This document shows positions 1-8,162 of a stretch of DNA of 64,000 bases, piece by piece; positions within the stretch are counted from its first letter, which is position 1, and each line of letters begins with the position of its first letter. Position numbers and translations under genes: made by a program. Under the pieces are notes generated by a model, which worked only from the letters and a program-made list of their open reading frames with translations, had not been told where the DNA came from and ran no database searches. Location of the stretch: assembly GCA_964451095.1 (NCBI GenBank), contig CAYVGI010000008.1, forward strand, positions 1-64,000, in the 5' to 3' direction. The stretch is from DAOTTY01 sp964451095. Lineage in GTDB: Bacteria > Chloroflexota > Anaerolineae > Aggregatilineales > Phototrophicaceae.

Positions 1-854
1 AGTGTCCCGCCAATCACCGCGCCCGTAATCGCAATCAGCTCGCGTAATTCGCCGCGTAGCGTGTCCGCACTGCCCAGGCTAATCACCTGCACCTGCGCGA
101 CAAACCACGCCGCCGCCGCTGTCGTCATAAAAAGCCCAATGCGCAGCCGTTCCACGGGCACACCCACATTGCGGGCAGCGTTTTCATCCCCGCCCACGCC
201 AAAGATCCAATTGCCCAGGTCTGTGCGCTGCAAAATCCACGTTGCGATCACCGCAAACACCAGCCACCACACAATCACAATCGGGAAGTTCGCCCCTGCG
301 ATGGGAATGTCGCTGGCAAATATCGCCTCCGCTGCCGGGTAGCTGGCAACGTCCTTTAACCCGCGCACTTGGGTCACCCCGGTAACAGCGCGGGTAACAC
401 CAATGGTCAAACCGCGGAGGATGAACAAGAACGCCAGCGTAATGATGAACGACGGTAACCGTGTGCGGTTGACCAGCACACCATTCACCGCACCGAACAC
501 CAACGCAACCCCCAACGAGATCAGCATCGCCACAAAAATGTTCACGCCGAACTCCACGGCGAGTATGGATGTGGTCATGCCTGTCGCCCCGATCATCGAC
601 CCTATAGACAGGTCAAACTCGCCGCCAATCATCAGGAACGTCACTGCCAGCGTCAAAATGCCCAACTGAGCGCTGACCTCCAGGTAATTTGCCGTCCCAC
701 GCGGTGAGAGAAAGCCCCGGTCGCCTGCCGCAACCGCAAAGAACACCCACACCGCGACTGCCCCCACCAGCGCACCGAGCTCCGGGCGGCGCAGCAGCGC
801 CCTCAAACGGGACTCTCCGCGCAGGCGCTCGTCGCCAGCCGTCGTAGTCGTCAT
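1..854 (-). CDS. Sugar ABC transporter permease, RbsC-like (3' end outside window)
   Basis: Inner-membrane permease of a ribose/inositol-type ABC importer. The minus strand stays open from an ATG at 854 to the window edge, about 284 codons with no stop, so the C-terminus is missing. Translation begins MTTTTAGDERLRGES and continues into a series of hydrophobic segments. The family's GGEFDLSIGS loop sits near residues 77-86, and a GGDENAARNVG loop further on matches the cytoplasmic EAA-like loop of RbsC-type permeases. GGAGC lies six bases before the start. It follows the sugar-binding protein gene with 128 bases between them, which hold a hairpin. The ATPase is presumably beyond the edge. The exact substrate is inferred from the adjoining inositol-type enzymes. 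Confidence 0.9.
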   Translation of the reverse strand, partial: MTTTTAGDERLRGESRLRALLRRPELGALVGAVAVWVFFAVAAGDRGFLSPRGTANYLEVSAQLGILTLAVTFLMIGGEFDLSIGSMIGATGMTTSILAVEFGVNIFVAMLISLGVALVFGAVNGVLVNRTRLPSFIITLAFLFILRGLTIGVTRAVTGVTQVRGLKDVASYPAAEAIFASDIPIAGANFPIVIVWWLVFAVIATWILQRTDLGNWIFGVGGDENAARNVGVPVERLRIGLFMTTAAAAWFVAQVQVISLGSADTLRGELRELIAITGAVIGGT

Positions 855-926
855 TGTTGCTCCACCTAAAAGTCTAATTTTCACGGACGAGACAAGGGCA
901 TCTGCCGCCCTGCTGATAGACAAACA

Positions 927-951
927 GAGCGAGACTTACCTCGCCTCGCTC
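927..951 (-). terminator. Intercistronic hairpin between binding protein and permease
   Basis: A perfect 7-bp stem GAGCGAG/CTCGCTC with an 11-base loop, followed on the minus strand by TGTTTGTC. It lies between the stop of the binding-protein gene and the permease start. Partial terminators or mRNA-stabilising hairpins at this place are common in binding-protein operons and let the binding protein be made in excess. Whether this one terminates is inference; the T-tract is weak. Confidence 0.45.
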
Positions 952-982
952 CACATATGCCTGCTTAGGTTAACCGGGCGTG

Positions 983-1942
983 CTAGCGAGTTCCGGCAGC
1001 GCTCAGGTCGATCACCTCAGCAGCGGTCTCCTGCGTTACAAATCCGGGTCCGGTTTGCACCAGCAGGGAACCCGGCGTGTTCAGGTTCTCGATAAACAGC
1101 GTCATGTAGACGATGGACAGATAGCCCTGTGTGTACTGCTGCTGGTCGATGGCAAACAGCATGTTCCCAGCGTCAATTGCCTCCAGCACCTCCGGCGACA
1201 GGTCAAACGTCGCCAACAGGATTTCACCCAGCAGTCCGGCATCTTCCAACGCAGCAAGTGCTGGTGCAGCACCCGTCGGTCCCAGCGTAAACACCGCGTC
1301 AATGTCCGGGTTAGAGACCAGCGCAGCGTCAATCCGATTCTGGGCATCGGTCGGGTCTGCTAGGTCAACCGCCAGAACTTCCACAGTGCCACCTGCTTCC
1401 TCAATAGCGTCGCTAAAGCCCTGGCAGCGCAAGTCCAGCGCAACGTTACCCACTTCCTGGTTCACACACAGGACGTTCGTGGCACCCGCTTCTGCCATGC
1501 GCTGCCCGCCGCCAAAACCCGCTTCGTATTCCGTCTGCCCGATGTGCGCCAACACGCCGAAGTCCGCTGCAACGTCACTACCAGAGTTGATAGAGATCAC
1601 CGGGATACCCGCGCCAATTGCCGCCAAAATCGAATCTTCTAGCGCGTCCGGGTCAGGTATCGAAACGACCAGCCCATCCGGTTCAGAGGCAATCGCCGCG
1701 TCAATCAACTGGGACATCGCCACCATGTCGAATGTAGACGGTGCCTGGTACTCCACCGTCACGCCCAGGTCTGCGGCGGCGGCATCCACGCCGTTCTTGA
1801 CCACGTTCCAGAACGGGTCTGCTGCCTGCCCATGTGTGACCACCACAATGCGGATGTCTGCACGATCCTGTGCGGCGGCGAACGCTGTCACAGACAGCAC
1901 CGCAACAAGCAGAAAAACAAGTGCCTTTGTAAAGCGGTTCAT
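983..1942 (-). CDS. Sugar ABC transporter substrate-binding protein (periplasmic-binding type 4)
   Basis: Extracytoplasmic receptor of a ribose/inositol-type ABC importer, 319 residues. An N-terminal signal peptide (Lys/Arg start, hydrophobic stretch to about residue 21, then AFAAAQD) has an A-x-A signal peptidase I site and no lipobox cysteine. The mature part follows the RbsB/LacI-like pattern: an early IRIVVVTHGQAADPFWNVV strand-helix, then GLVVSIPDPDALEDSI, IPVISINSGSD, and DIDAVFTLGPTGA. The reading frame is open further upstream, but ATG 1942 has GGAGC seven bases before it and directly opens the signal peptide. It sits between the dehydrogenase gene (126 bases upstream) and the permease, so it is co-transcribed with both. 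The ligand is probably a polyol such as myo-inositol, inferred from context only. Confidence 0.9.
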   Translation of the reverse strand: MNRFTKALVFLLVAVLSVTAFAAAQDRADIRIVVVTHGQAADPFWNVVKNGVDAAAADLGVTVEYQAPSTFDMVAMSQLIDAAIASEPDGLVVSIPDPDALEDSILAAIGAGIPVISINSGSDVAADFGVLAHIGQTEYEAGFGGGQRMAEAGATNVLCVNQEVGNVALDLRCQGFSDAIEEAGGTVEVLAVDLADPTDAQNRIDAALVSNPDIDAVFTLGPTGAAPALAALEDAGLLGEILLATFDLSPEVLEAIDAGNMLFAIDQQQYTQGYLSIVYMTLFIENLNTPGSLLVQTGPGFVTQETAAEVIDLSAAGTR

Positions 1943-2068
1943 CTTTTTTGCTCCAATTTTCGCAATCTTCAATGAAATAACCGATGCAGTAAAGTGTAAC
2001 GCAAAACCTACAAAAGTCCTGGGATGGAATTTAGTTCCTTTTGCTGATGCACCAACCGCAAACAAGTC

Positions 2069-3088
2069 CTACTGCACCTCATCAACCTGTACGACGCGCC
2101 CCTCATGCTGCGAGATTGTTGCGGCAATGCTTGCTTGCAGCGCGGCACGTGCATCCGCTGCTGTCGCATCGGGCGGGCGCTGTTCGTACACACAATCCAC
2201 AAAATGCTCAATCTGCGCGGTGTACGCCGCACCAAAGCGCTGTGGGAACGCTGGCACCACATCGTGCAGAACCCCCTCCCTTGTCAAAGTCAGCAGGGGG
2301 GTGTGTTGCAAATAGCCGATTTGCAGTGCCCCCCTGCTGCCGATAATGATGCACTGAATGTCGTAGCCATAAGCTGCGGTGCGGCTTACCTCAATGTTGC
2401 CCACACCCCCCCGCTGCATCCTCAGCGAGATCATTGCCGTGTCCACATCGCCCACGCCCAACAGCTCTGGGTAAACCAACGCCGCAGACTCCGTGTAAAC
2501 CCGCTCAATCTCATCGCTCATAAACCAGCGCACAAGGTCGAAGTCATGGATGCCCATGTCGATAATCAACCCCCCGCTGTTCGCCGGGTTTGCATATTCT
2601 AAGCTGGTGCGGTGTGGGTCTCTCCCGATAGAGCGGATAGTAACAGGTGTACCGATCTTACCTGCGTCAATCTGCTGTTTAGCTGCTTTACATCCAGCGT
2701 CAAAGCGGCGCATAAACCCCACCTGGAAGATCACCCCCGCACGCTCCACAGCGGCGATCATCTCATCCGTTTCGGCAAGCGTTAGCGCAGTGGGCTTTTC
2801 ACAAAAAATGTGTTTGCCCCGCGCTGCTGCCTGCGTCACCATGTCCCTGTGCGTATTGGTGGGCGTGGTAACAATAACGGCGTGCACGTCCGGGTTCGCC
2901 AGCAGGTCGCCCGCGCTGCTGTACACCGTAACCCCATTCACTTTCGCTGCGAACTCATCTGTCACCTGTGTGCGCGGGTCTGCCACGGCGACGAGTGTTG
3001 CCCCATCAATAGCACGTGCCGTGTGGTAAGCATACACCTGCCCCATGCGCCCCAACCCCAATACGCCAATGCCCACGTTCGCTGCCAT
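2069..3088 (-). CDS. Gfo/Idh/MocA oxidoreductase, inositol 2-dehydrogenase-like
   Basis: NAD(P)-dependent sugar/polyol dehydrogenase, 339 residues, the usual family size. The N-terminal Rossmann fold has GVLGLGRMGQ near residues 7-16. The signature EKP is in FCEKPTALTL, and the HDFD motif of inositol dehydrogenases follows at GIHDFDLVRWF, including the catalytic His. The reaction is presumably oxidation of myo-inositol or a related cyclitol to the 2-keto form. ATG 3088 is preferred over the longer open frame because it begins exactly at the Rossmann strand and has GAGGGTG upstream. It heads the leftward operon with the binding protein and permease, divergent from a paralogue starting at 3246. 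Which of the two makes which keto-sugar cannot be told here. Confidence 0.88.
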   Translation of the reverse strand: MAANVGIGVLGLGRMGQVYAYHTARAIDGATLVAVADPRTQVTDEFAAKVNGVTVYSSAGDLLANPDVHAVIVTTPTNTHRDMVTQAAARGKHIFCEKPTALTLAETDEMIAAVERAGVIFQVGFMRRFDAGCKAAKQQIDAGKIGTPVTIRSIGRDPHRTSLEYANPANSGGLIIDMGIHDFDLVRWFMSDEIERVYTESAALVYPELLGVGDVDTAMISLRMQRGGVGNIEVSRTAAYGYDIQCIIIGSRGALQIGYLQHTPLLTLTREGVLHDVVPAFPQRFGAAYTAQIEHFVDCVYEQRPPDATAADARAALQASIAATISQHEGRVVQVDEVQ

Positions 3089-3160
3089 GGCACTTTCACC
3101 CTCAAACCCCAAGCTATATCGTTCTACTGTACTCCCGCAGACGTGCTTTGCCCAACCCCA

Positions 3161-3189
3161 TTGCAAACCATTTTCCCAGGCTGTACACT
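3161..3189 (+). promoter_or_regulatory. Candidate sigma-70-type promoter for the rightward inositol operon
   Basis: TTGCAA (3161-3166), a 17-base spacer, and TACACT (3184-3189), ending 56 bases before the ATG at 3246. This is the best promoter-like pair in the 157-base divergent intergenic region. The leftward gene must have its own promoter here; on that strand I see only a weak TATAGC-like element near 3110-3120. The assignment rests on consensus match alone. Confidence 0.5.
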
Positions 3190-3245
3190 CCCGGTACGTT
3201 CATTGCAGAACGGCACACCCAACCACCCCCAGGATTGACCGCAAC

Positions 3246-4259
3246 ATGACGATCAACATCGGGCTTATCGGTGCCGGGCGCATCGGCAAAATCCATGCAG
3301 AGTCAATCGCTACCCGCACGCCCGGCGCGAACCTCATCGCCATCTGCGACATCGACGCAGACACAGCAGCAGCTCTCAGTGCTCGCTTCAGCGTCCCCAA
3401 CACCACTACAGACGCGCAGGCAGTGATTGACGACCCAGATGTCGATGCAGTGGTCATCGCCGCAGCGACGGACACCCACGCCCCGCTCATCATCGCCGCA
3501 GCAGAGGCAGACAAAGACATCTTCTGCGAAAAGCCCATCGCCATCGACCTGGAAACGATTGACCGTGCACTCGAAGTAGTCGAACAGACGGGCGTCAGGC
3601 TGCAAATCGGGTTTAATCGCCGCTTCGACCCCAGCTTCAAAGCAGCGCATGACCTGATCGCCAGCGGCACCCTAGGCGACCCGCGCATTGTCCGCATCAC
3701 GAGCAGAGACCCAGAACCCCCGCCCCTCAGCTACTTGCAAGTCTCCGGCGGCATCTTCATGGACATGACCGTGCACGACTTTGATATGGCACGTTACCTG
3801 GTAGATAGCGACGTGGTGGATGTGTACGCTGTGGGCGGGGCGCTGGTGGATGATGCCATCGCCAGCGAAGCAAATGACCTGGACACGGTCGTGGTCACGC
3901 TACGTTACGCTAACGGTACCATCTGCACAATCGACAACTGTCGTGCCACCACCTACGGCTACGACCAGCGCGTCGAGTGGTTCGGCAGCGAGGGGCAGCT
4001 TGTAGTCGGCAACCACACCCCAAACCAGGTCACTGTGACCAACGAAGCGGGTGCACTTGGCGCGAAGCCGCTCTACTTTTTCTTGGAGCGCTACATGGAA
4101 TCGTACATCGCGGAGATGCAGGCGTTTATCGCCGCACTACAAAACGACACACCAACCTTGGTCACAGGTGCTGACGGGCGTGCCCCTGCAGTGATGGGAC
4201 TAGCGGCGTGGAAGTCCGCACGAGAGGGGCGGCCCGTTCGCTTGGATGAAATCGGATGA
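3246..4259 (+). CDS. Gfo/Idh/MocA oxidoreductase, inositol 2-dehydrogenase (IolG-like)
   Basis: NAD-dependent inositol dehydrogenase, 337 residues. It starts MTINIGLIGAGRIGKIHAES with a GAGRIG dinucleotide-binding loop. FCEKPIAIDLETID carries the EKP catalytic lysine, and GGIFMDMTVHDFDMARY contains the HDFD motif typical of IolG. The open frame extends about 200 bases upstream, but ATG 3246 begins the fold and no domain precedes it. It leads the rightward operon: the IolE-like gene starts 31 bases after its stop. It is clearly related to the divergent gene at 2069-3088 but far from identical, so this is an old duplication and not a recent one. A scyllo-inositol dehydrogenase role for one copy is possible. 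Confidence 0.9.
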   Translation: MTINIGLIGAGRIGKIHAESIATRTPGANLIAICDIDADTAAALSARFSVPNTTTDAQAVIDDPDVDAVVIAAATDTHAPLIIAAAEADKDIFCEKPIAIDLETIDRALEVVEQTGVRLQIGFNRRFDPSFKAAHDLIASGTLGDPRIVRITSRDPEPPPLSYLQVSGGIFMDMTVHDFDMARYLVDSDVVDVYAVGGALVDDAIASEANDLDTVVVTLRYANGTICTIDNCRATTYGYDQRVEWFGSEGQLVVGNHTPNQVTVTNEAGALGAKPLYFFLERYMESYIAEMQAFIAALQNDTPTLVTGADGRAPAVMGLAAWKSAREGRPVRLDEIG

Positions 4260-4289
4260 TTGCCATGCCAACAGAAATTGAGGTTCGCT

Positions 4290-5189
4290 ATGCCATTTAA
4301 AGTTGCCAACGCACCGTGCTCCTGGGGCGTCATCGAGAACATCGCCGGGCAGCGCACATCCTATCAGCAAGTGATTGACGAAATCCGCGAGACGGGTTAC
4401 ATCGGCACAGAGCTAGGCGACTGGGGCTTTATGCCCACAACCGCCGACGCACTCGCGGCAGAACTGGCGCAGCGTGAACTGGCGTTAGTCGGCAGTTGGG
4501 TGAGTGTGATGCTGCACGACGCCAGCAAACACGCCGAAAGTGAGGCAAATGCCGTGCGTACGGCACGCCTGCTAGCAGAGGTGGGCGAAGACGGTGCCGT
4601 GATTGTGCTGGGCAACGATCCCTATGGCGACCCACACCGCACAGCAATCAGCGGGCGGGTGCGTGCCAACGATGCCATGCCCGATGCCCAGTGGCAAGTC
4701 TTTGCAGACGGCGCAATGCGCGTAGCAGCGGGTGTACGTGCGGCAACCGGGTTGCGCACAGTGTATCATCCTCATGTGGGCACCTGGGTAGAAACCCCAG
4801 CGGAAACCGAAAAGCTGCTGGCAATGACCGACCCGCAACTGCTTGGCATGTGCTTTGATACAGGGCACTGGCGCTTTGGCGGCGGCGACCCCGTTGCTGC
4901 GATTGCGCAGTTTGGGGAGCGCATCTGGCATGTGCACTTTAAAGACCATGACCCACGGGTGGCGGCACTCTCCCGTGAACAAGCATGGGACGGTCCGACC
5001 TCGGTGCGGCACGGCGTGTTCTGCGAGTTGGGCAGAGGTGATGTGAACTTCCCCGCCGTTGTCACAGCACTGGGCAACATCGGCTATGGTGGTTGGATTG
5101 TGGTGGAGCAAGACGTGCTGCCTGGCATGGGCACCCCCAGGACGAGCGCCGCCCGCAACCGGGATTACCTGCGCGGCATCGGGCTATGA
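4290..5189 (+). CDS. Sugar phosphate isomerase/epimerase-type TIM barrel, IolE-like
   Basis: TIM-barrel enzyme, 299 residues. The N-terminal FKVANAPCSWGVIEN matches the APCSWG opening of IolE, the 2-keto-myo-inositol dehydratase. Acidic and His metal-ligand candidates fit the family: VYHPHVGTWVETPAE, CFDTGHWRFGGGD, WHVHFKDHD and the near-terminal GWIVVEQDVL. Next to two inositol dehydrogenases, it plausibly performs the second step of inositol catabolism. The other iol genes (iolB, iolC, iolD, iolJ) are absent from the window, so a different keto-polyol cannot be excluded. ATG 4290 is chosen over a TTG at 4260 because TTGAGG lies just upstream of it. Its stop overlaps the next start as ATGA. 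Confidence 0.8.
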   Translation: MPFKVANAPCSWGVIENIAGQRTSYQQVIDEIRETGYIGTELGDWGFMPTTADALAAELAQRELALVGSWVSVMLHDASKHAESEANAVRTARLLAEVGEDGAVIVLGNDPYGDPHRTAISGRVRANDAMPDAQWQVFADGAMRVAAGVRAATGLRTVYHPHVGTWVETPAETEKLLAMTDPQLLGMCFDTGHWRFGGGDPVAAIAQFGERIWHVHFKDHDPRVAALSREQAWDGPTSVRHGVFCELGRGDVNFPAVVTALGNIGYGGWIVVEQDVLPGMGTPRTSAARNRDYLRGIGL

Positions 5190-5971
5190 GCGAGGAAAGC
5201 ACAGTGAAACAGTCTATCGTGTTTGACCGCGCTGCCAGCTTTTACGACGACACACGCGGCTTTCCAGCGGGCGTAGAACAGGATATTGCCCGCCTATTCC
5301 AGGATGCAGGTGGATTAACCCCCATCAGCACCATTATTGAGCCGGGCATCGGCACCGGGCGCATTGCGCTGCCGTTGGCGGCGCTTACCGGTGCGCACAT
5401 CGTCGGCGTAGACCTGTCCGTGGCGATGATGAACCGCCTGCGGGAAAAGCAGCGCGACGAAAACATCACCCTCCTGTATGGGGATGCCATGCGCCTGCCT
5501 GTGCCCGGCAATGCGTTTGACGCTGCTGTGGTTACGGATGTTTTTCACCTTGTGTCCGACTGGCAGGCAGCGCTCGCAGAAGTCGCCCGCGTGCTGAAAC
5601 CGGACGGTGTGCTGCTGTTTCCCTCAACCAGCGACGAGCAAAACCCCATCCAGGACGCTTGGGACACAGTGCTGACGTTAAACCGCGCCTACCGCCGGGG
5701 GGATTTCCGCACGACCGACTTTCTCACGAAAGCGGGTTGGCAGCAAACCAAGGACACCGTGCACATCCGCTACGGCGTGCAGCGCACCCCAGCAGAACTG
5801 ATCCACTCGCTGCGTAACCGCATTTGGTCGAGCACCTGGGCGATGACCGATGCGCAAATTGAGCAGGGCATTGCCATCATAGAAGCAGCGGCAGCGGCGG
5901 TCGGCGGGATAGACGCACCCTACGAGGCTGTTAAGCAGTTCGCCGTGGCACCCTTCCGTCCCCCCGCCTAA
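5186..5971 (+). CDS. Class I SAM-dependent methyltransferase
   Basis: Small-molecule methyltransferase of the UbiE/type 11 group, 261 residues. Motif I is EPGIGTGRIALPLA near residue 50, followed by VGVDLS (acidic end of strand 2), LLYGDAMRLPVPGNAFDAAV and the LKPDGVLLF region. The start overlaps the stop of the IolE-like gene (ATGA at 5186-5189), so translation is coupled and the gene belongs to the inositol-type operon. The glycosyltransferase follows after three bases. The methyl acceptor is unknown. The context allows a methylated cyclitol or a glycolipid head group, which is inference only. Confidence 0.85.
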   Translation: MSEESTVKQSIVFDRAASFYDDTRGFPAGVEQDIARLFQDAGGLTPISTIIEPGIGTGRIALPLAALTGAHIVGVDLSVAMMNRLREKQRDENITLLYGDAMRLPVPGNAFDAAVVTDVFHLVSDWQAALAEVARVLKPDGVLLFPSTSDEQNPIQDAWDTVLTLNRAYRRGDFRTTDFLTKAGWQQTKDTVHIRYGVQRTPAELIHSLRNRIWSSTWAMTDAQIEQGIAIIEAAAAAVGGIDAPYEAVKQFAVAPFRPPA

Positions 5972-5974
5972 CCC

Positions 5975-7135
5975 GTGCACATTCTCCACGTCACGCCGTA
6001 CTACGCCCCCGCGTACGCTTTTGGCGGCGTCCCCCGCGCTGTAGAGGGCATGGCACGCGCACAGGTCACACGCGGGCACACCGTGACCGTACTCACCACG
6101 GATGCGCTCACCCAAGGTGAACGCGCAGGACAATTGCATGAAACGCTCAATGGCGTGCACGTTGTGCGCGTACGCAATGCGTCTGTGTGGCTGCGTGGCA
6201 AAGCGAACCTGTCCACGCCTGTGAACATGCGTGCCGTGGCACCGCCACTCGTTAAATTGGCAGATGTCGTGCACTGCCACGAGTTCCGCACAATCGAAAA
6301 CCTGCTCATCACGCCGATTGCGAACAAGCTTGGCGTACCGTTGGTGCTTTCCCCGCACGGCACACTGCCCCACGGCACCGGGCGCAGCACACTCAAGCAG
6401 GTATGGGATCGCGCACTCAGTCCACAAGTAGCGCGGCATTTCAGCGCGGTTATCGGGCTGGTGGAACAAGAAACCGACGATGCACAAGCACTATGGCGCA
6501 AACTCTGGGCACAAGCACAGTTCTTCACTGTGCCCAACGGCATTAACCCCGCTGAGTTCGACAACCTACCCGACGGCGCGGCGTTCCGGCAGCAGTACGC
6601 ACTTGGAAACAACAAAATCGTGTTGTTCATGGGGCGGTTGCATCCACGCAAGGGTGCTGCTGTGCTGGCACGAGCGATAACACAAATCCAGGATGCGGAT
6701 GTGCGCCTCGTCATCGTCGGCCCCGACGAGGGATTAGGCGCTACACTCGCCGCAATCGCCCAGTCTGATGAACGCATTGTGCTCACCGGCTACCTAGGCG
6801 GGGAACAACGCCTCTCGGCTTACGCTGTGGCGGATGTGTTTGCGCTGCCCGCCGTTGGGGAAGGTTTGCCCGTTTCCGCACTAGAGGCAATGGCGGCAGG
6901 CGTGCCGGTGCTGCTCTCGCCGGGCTGCAACCTGCCAGAGGTCGCGGACGCAGGCGCGGGTGTCATCGCCCGCGTAGATGAGGTCGGGTTGGCGGCGGCA
7001 CTCACCGGGCTATTGCAAGATAAGCACCAGCGTGCGCAAATGGCAGCGGCAGCACGCCAGCTCGTGCGGCAGCGCTTTACGTGGGCGTCTATCGCGGCAC
7101 AGCTAGAGGCGGTCTACGCTCAAGTGAAGTCGTAG
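5975..7135 (+). CDS. Glycosyltransferase family 4
   Basis: GT-B fold retaining glycosyltransferase, 386 residues, starting at GTG 5975 three bases after the methyltransferase stop. The N-terminal domain begins MHILHVTPYYAPAYAFGG, with the glycine-rich acceptor loop (GGVPRAVEGMA). The C-terminal nucleotide-sugar domain shows FMGRLHPRKGAAVLARAI, RLVIVGPDEG, VLTGYLGGEQRLSAYAVADV and PAVGEGLPVSALEAMAAG, the EX7E region with both glutamates. It is the last gene of the rightward operon, and its 3' end overlaps the convergent gene at 7120 by 16 bases. GT4 enzymes acting on inositol phosphates exist (MshA, PimA), so an inositol-linked acceptor is possible, but no acceptor-specific residue can be read here. 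Confidence 0.88.
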   Translation: MHILHVTPYYAPAYAFGGVPRAVEGMARAQVTRGHTVTVLTTDALTQGERAGQLHETLNGVHVVRVRNASVWLRGKANLSTPVNMRAVAPPLVKLADVVHCHEFRTIENLLITPIANKLGVPLVLSPHGTLPHGTGRSTLKQVWDRALSPQVARHFSAVIGLVEQETDDAQALWRKLWAQAQFFTVPNGINPAEFDNLPDGAAFRQQYALGNNKIVLFMGRLHPRKGAAVLARAITQIQDADVRLVIVGPDEGLGATLAAIAQSDERIVLTGYLGGEQRLSAYAVADVFALPAVGEGLPVSALEAMAAGVPVLLSPGCNLPEVADAGAGVIARVDEVGLAAALTGLLQDKHQRAQMAAAARQLVRQRFTWASIAAQLEAVYAQVKS

Positions 7136-7704
7136 TGAACGCGATGCTCGCCGCACGCCACACAGCGGAAAACATAAATGGTTGCTCCGTCATTTTCCTC
7201 GCGGATTGCTTCGCACTCTGCCTTGAGTGATTCCGGCACCTCTGCTGTGAGTTCGCCCCACACACCCACGTAGATCATCGGTTGCTTGTGATGAAACAGC
7301 CAGTTATCACCCTGCCATGTGATGTAATTGGGTGTGCGTACCAGTTCTAACAGGGTGTCTTTGTCAACACGGTAGCGCACCCACTCATCGTCCTCAGTTT
7401 GATGCGCCTCATAGTCTTCCTCCGGTGACAGGTGTTCTGGCAATCCTTGCGTCACGCCCGCTTGGGCGTCGTCCATGTTCACCAAACCGAGTTCAGTGTC
7501 GTGCACAAAATACGCCCGCCCCTCCCGGATGCACTCGTAACACGCAACGCCGTAGGGACGGGTGTCCGTAATACCATCCACGCGGAAGCAGTGGGGTTTC
7601 TCCTCGCCACAGGCATCACACTTGCCCACAGCGATAAAGTCGGTCTCTTCGATGGGTGCCTCAAACAGCGGGAACGGGATACCAAGTTGTTCAAATGTCT
7701 TCAT
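7120..7704 (-). CDS. CbrC-like (UPF0167) cysteine-pair protein
   Basis: A 194-residue soluble protein of unknown function resembling the CbrC/UPF0167 family. Two cysteine pairs near the N-terminus (CDAC at 29-32 and CYEC at 55-58), an isolated Cys39 and a further CVAC close to the C-terminus look like structural zinc sites. The middle contains GLPEHLSPEEDYEAHQ and a Trp-rich WQGDNWLFH stretch. ATG 7704 is preferred over the longer open frame, which runs back into the neighbouring gene. It follows the GlsB-like gene by 17 bases on the same strand. The biochemical role is not known for the family. Confidence 0.65.
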   Translation of the reverse strand: MKTFEQLGIPFPLFEAPIEETDFIAVGKCDACGEEKPHCFRVDGITDTRPYGVACYECIREGRAYFVHDTELGLVNMDDAQAGVTQGLPEHLSPEEDYEAHQTEDDEWVRYRVDKDTLLELVRTPNYITWQGDNWLFHHKQPMIYVGVWGELTAEVPESLKAECEAIREENDGATIYVFRCVACGEHRVHYDFT

Positions 7705-7721
7705 GAGATGGCAACCTACCG

Positions 7722-8093
7722 TCAGCGAGCGAAGTTGCTGTTGAAAATCAGGCGCACCAGGTACACAAACACAATCGCGCCGACGGCACCCACCAGGACG
7801 CCCCACAGCAAGCTTTCTGCCATCCAGCCCAGCCCAACAACGCTAAATAGCACCGTACCGATAATGCCGCCAATGATGCCCAGCGCAATATCACCGAACG
7901 GTCCGTAACCCTCACCCCGCAGCAAACGCCCGGCAATTGCCCCGGCAAACATCCAGGTGACGAGCCGCAACACCAGCACCACCGCGCCGATTGAAAGCCC
8001 CAGTACCGTCACAAGAATCCAGGGGGCAAGCACAACCGCGCCCACAATTGCCAAACCAACGATAAGTACATTCGCCATTTTGTTGTCCGTCAT
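7722..8093 (-). CDS. GlsB/YeaQ/YmgE-like small membrane protein
   Basis: A 123-residue, very hydrophobic protein with about four membrane segments. The core WMFAGAIAGRLLRGEGYGPFGDIALGII has the AGxxAG and GxxGDIxLGIxG pattern of the transglycosylase-associated (GlsB/YeaQ/YmgE) family, stress-linked membrane proteins of unsettled function. Compared with the usual 80-odd residues, it has an extra N-terminal helix pair. It lies in a leftward run downstream of holA, 69 bases after that gene's stop, and upstream of the CbrC-like gene. Confidence 0.75.
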   Translation of the reverse strand: MTDNKMANVLIVGLAIVGAVVLAPWILVTVLGLSIGAVVLVLRLVTWMFAGAIAGRLLRGEGYGPFGDIALGIIGGIIGTVLFSVVGLGWMAESLLWGVLVGAVGAIVFVYLVRLIFNSNFAR

Positions 8094-8162
8094 GGGTCCT
8101 CCAACTTACATTACGTCAGCCTCTACCCCATTATACGAAAAACCGGGCGAAATGTTGCTGTT

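Noticed and set aside
1131..2315. A 394-codon plus-strand open frame across the binding-protein and dehydrogenase genes
   Set aside because: It spans two real genes and their intergenic region on the other strand, and its Ser/Ala/Pro/Thr-rich translation has no recognisable fold.
5678..6487. A 269-codon minus-strand open frame across the methyltransferase/glycosyltransferase junction
   Set aside because: It is antisense to two genes with clear motifs, and is Cys/His/Arg-rich shadow sequence.
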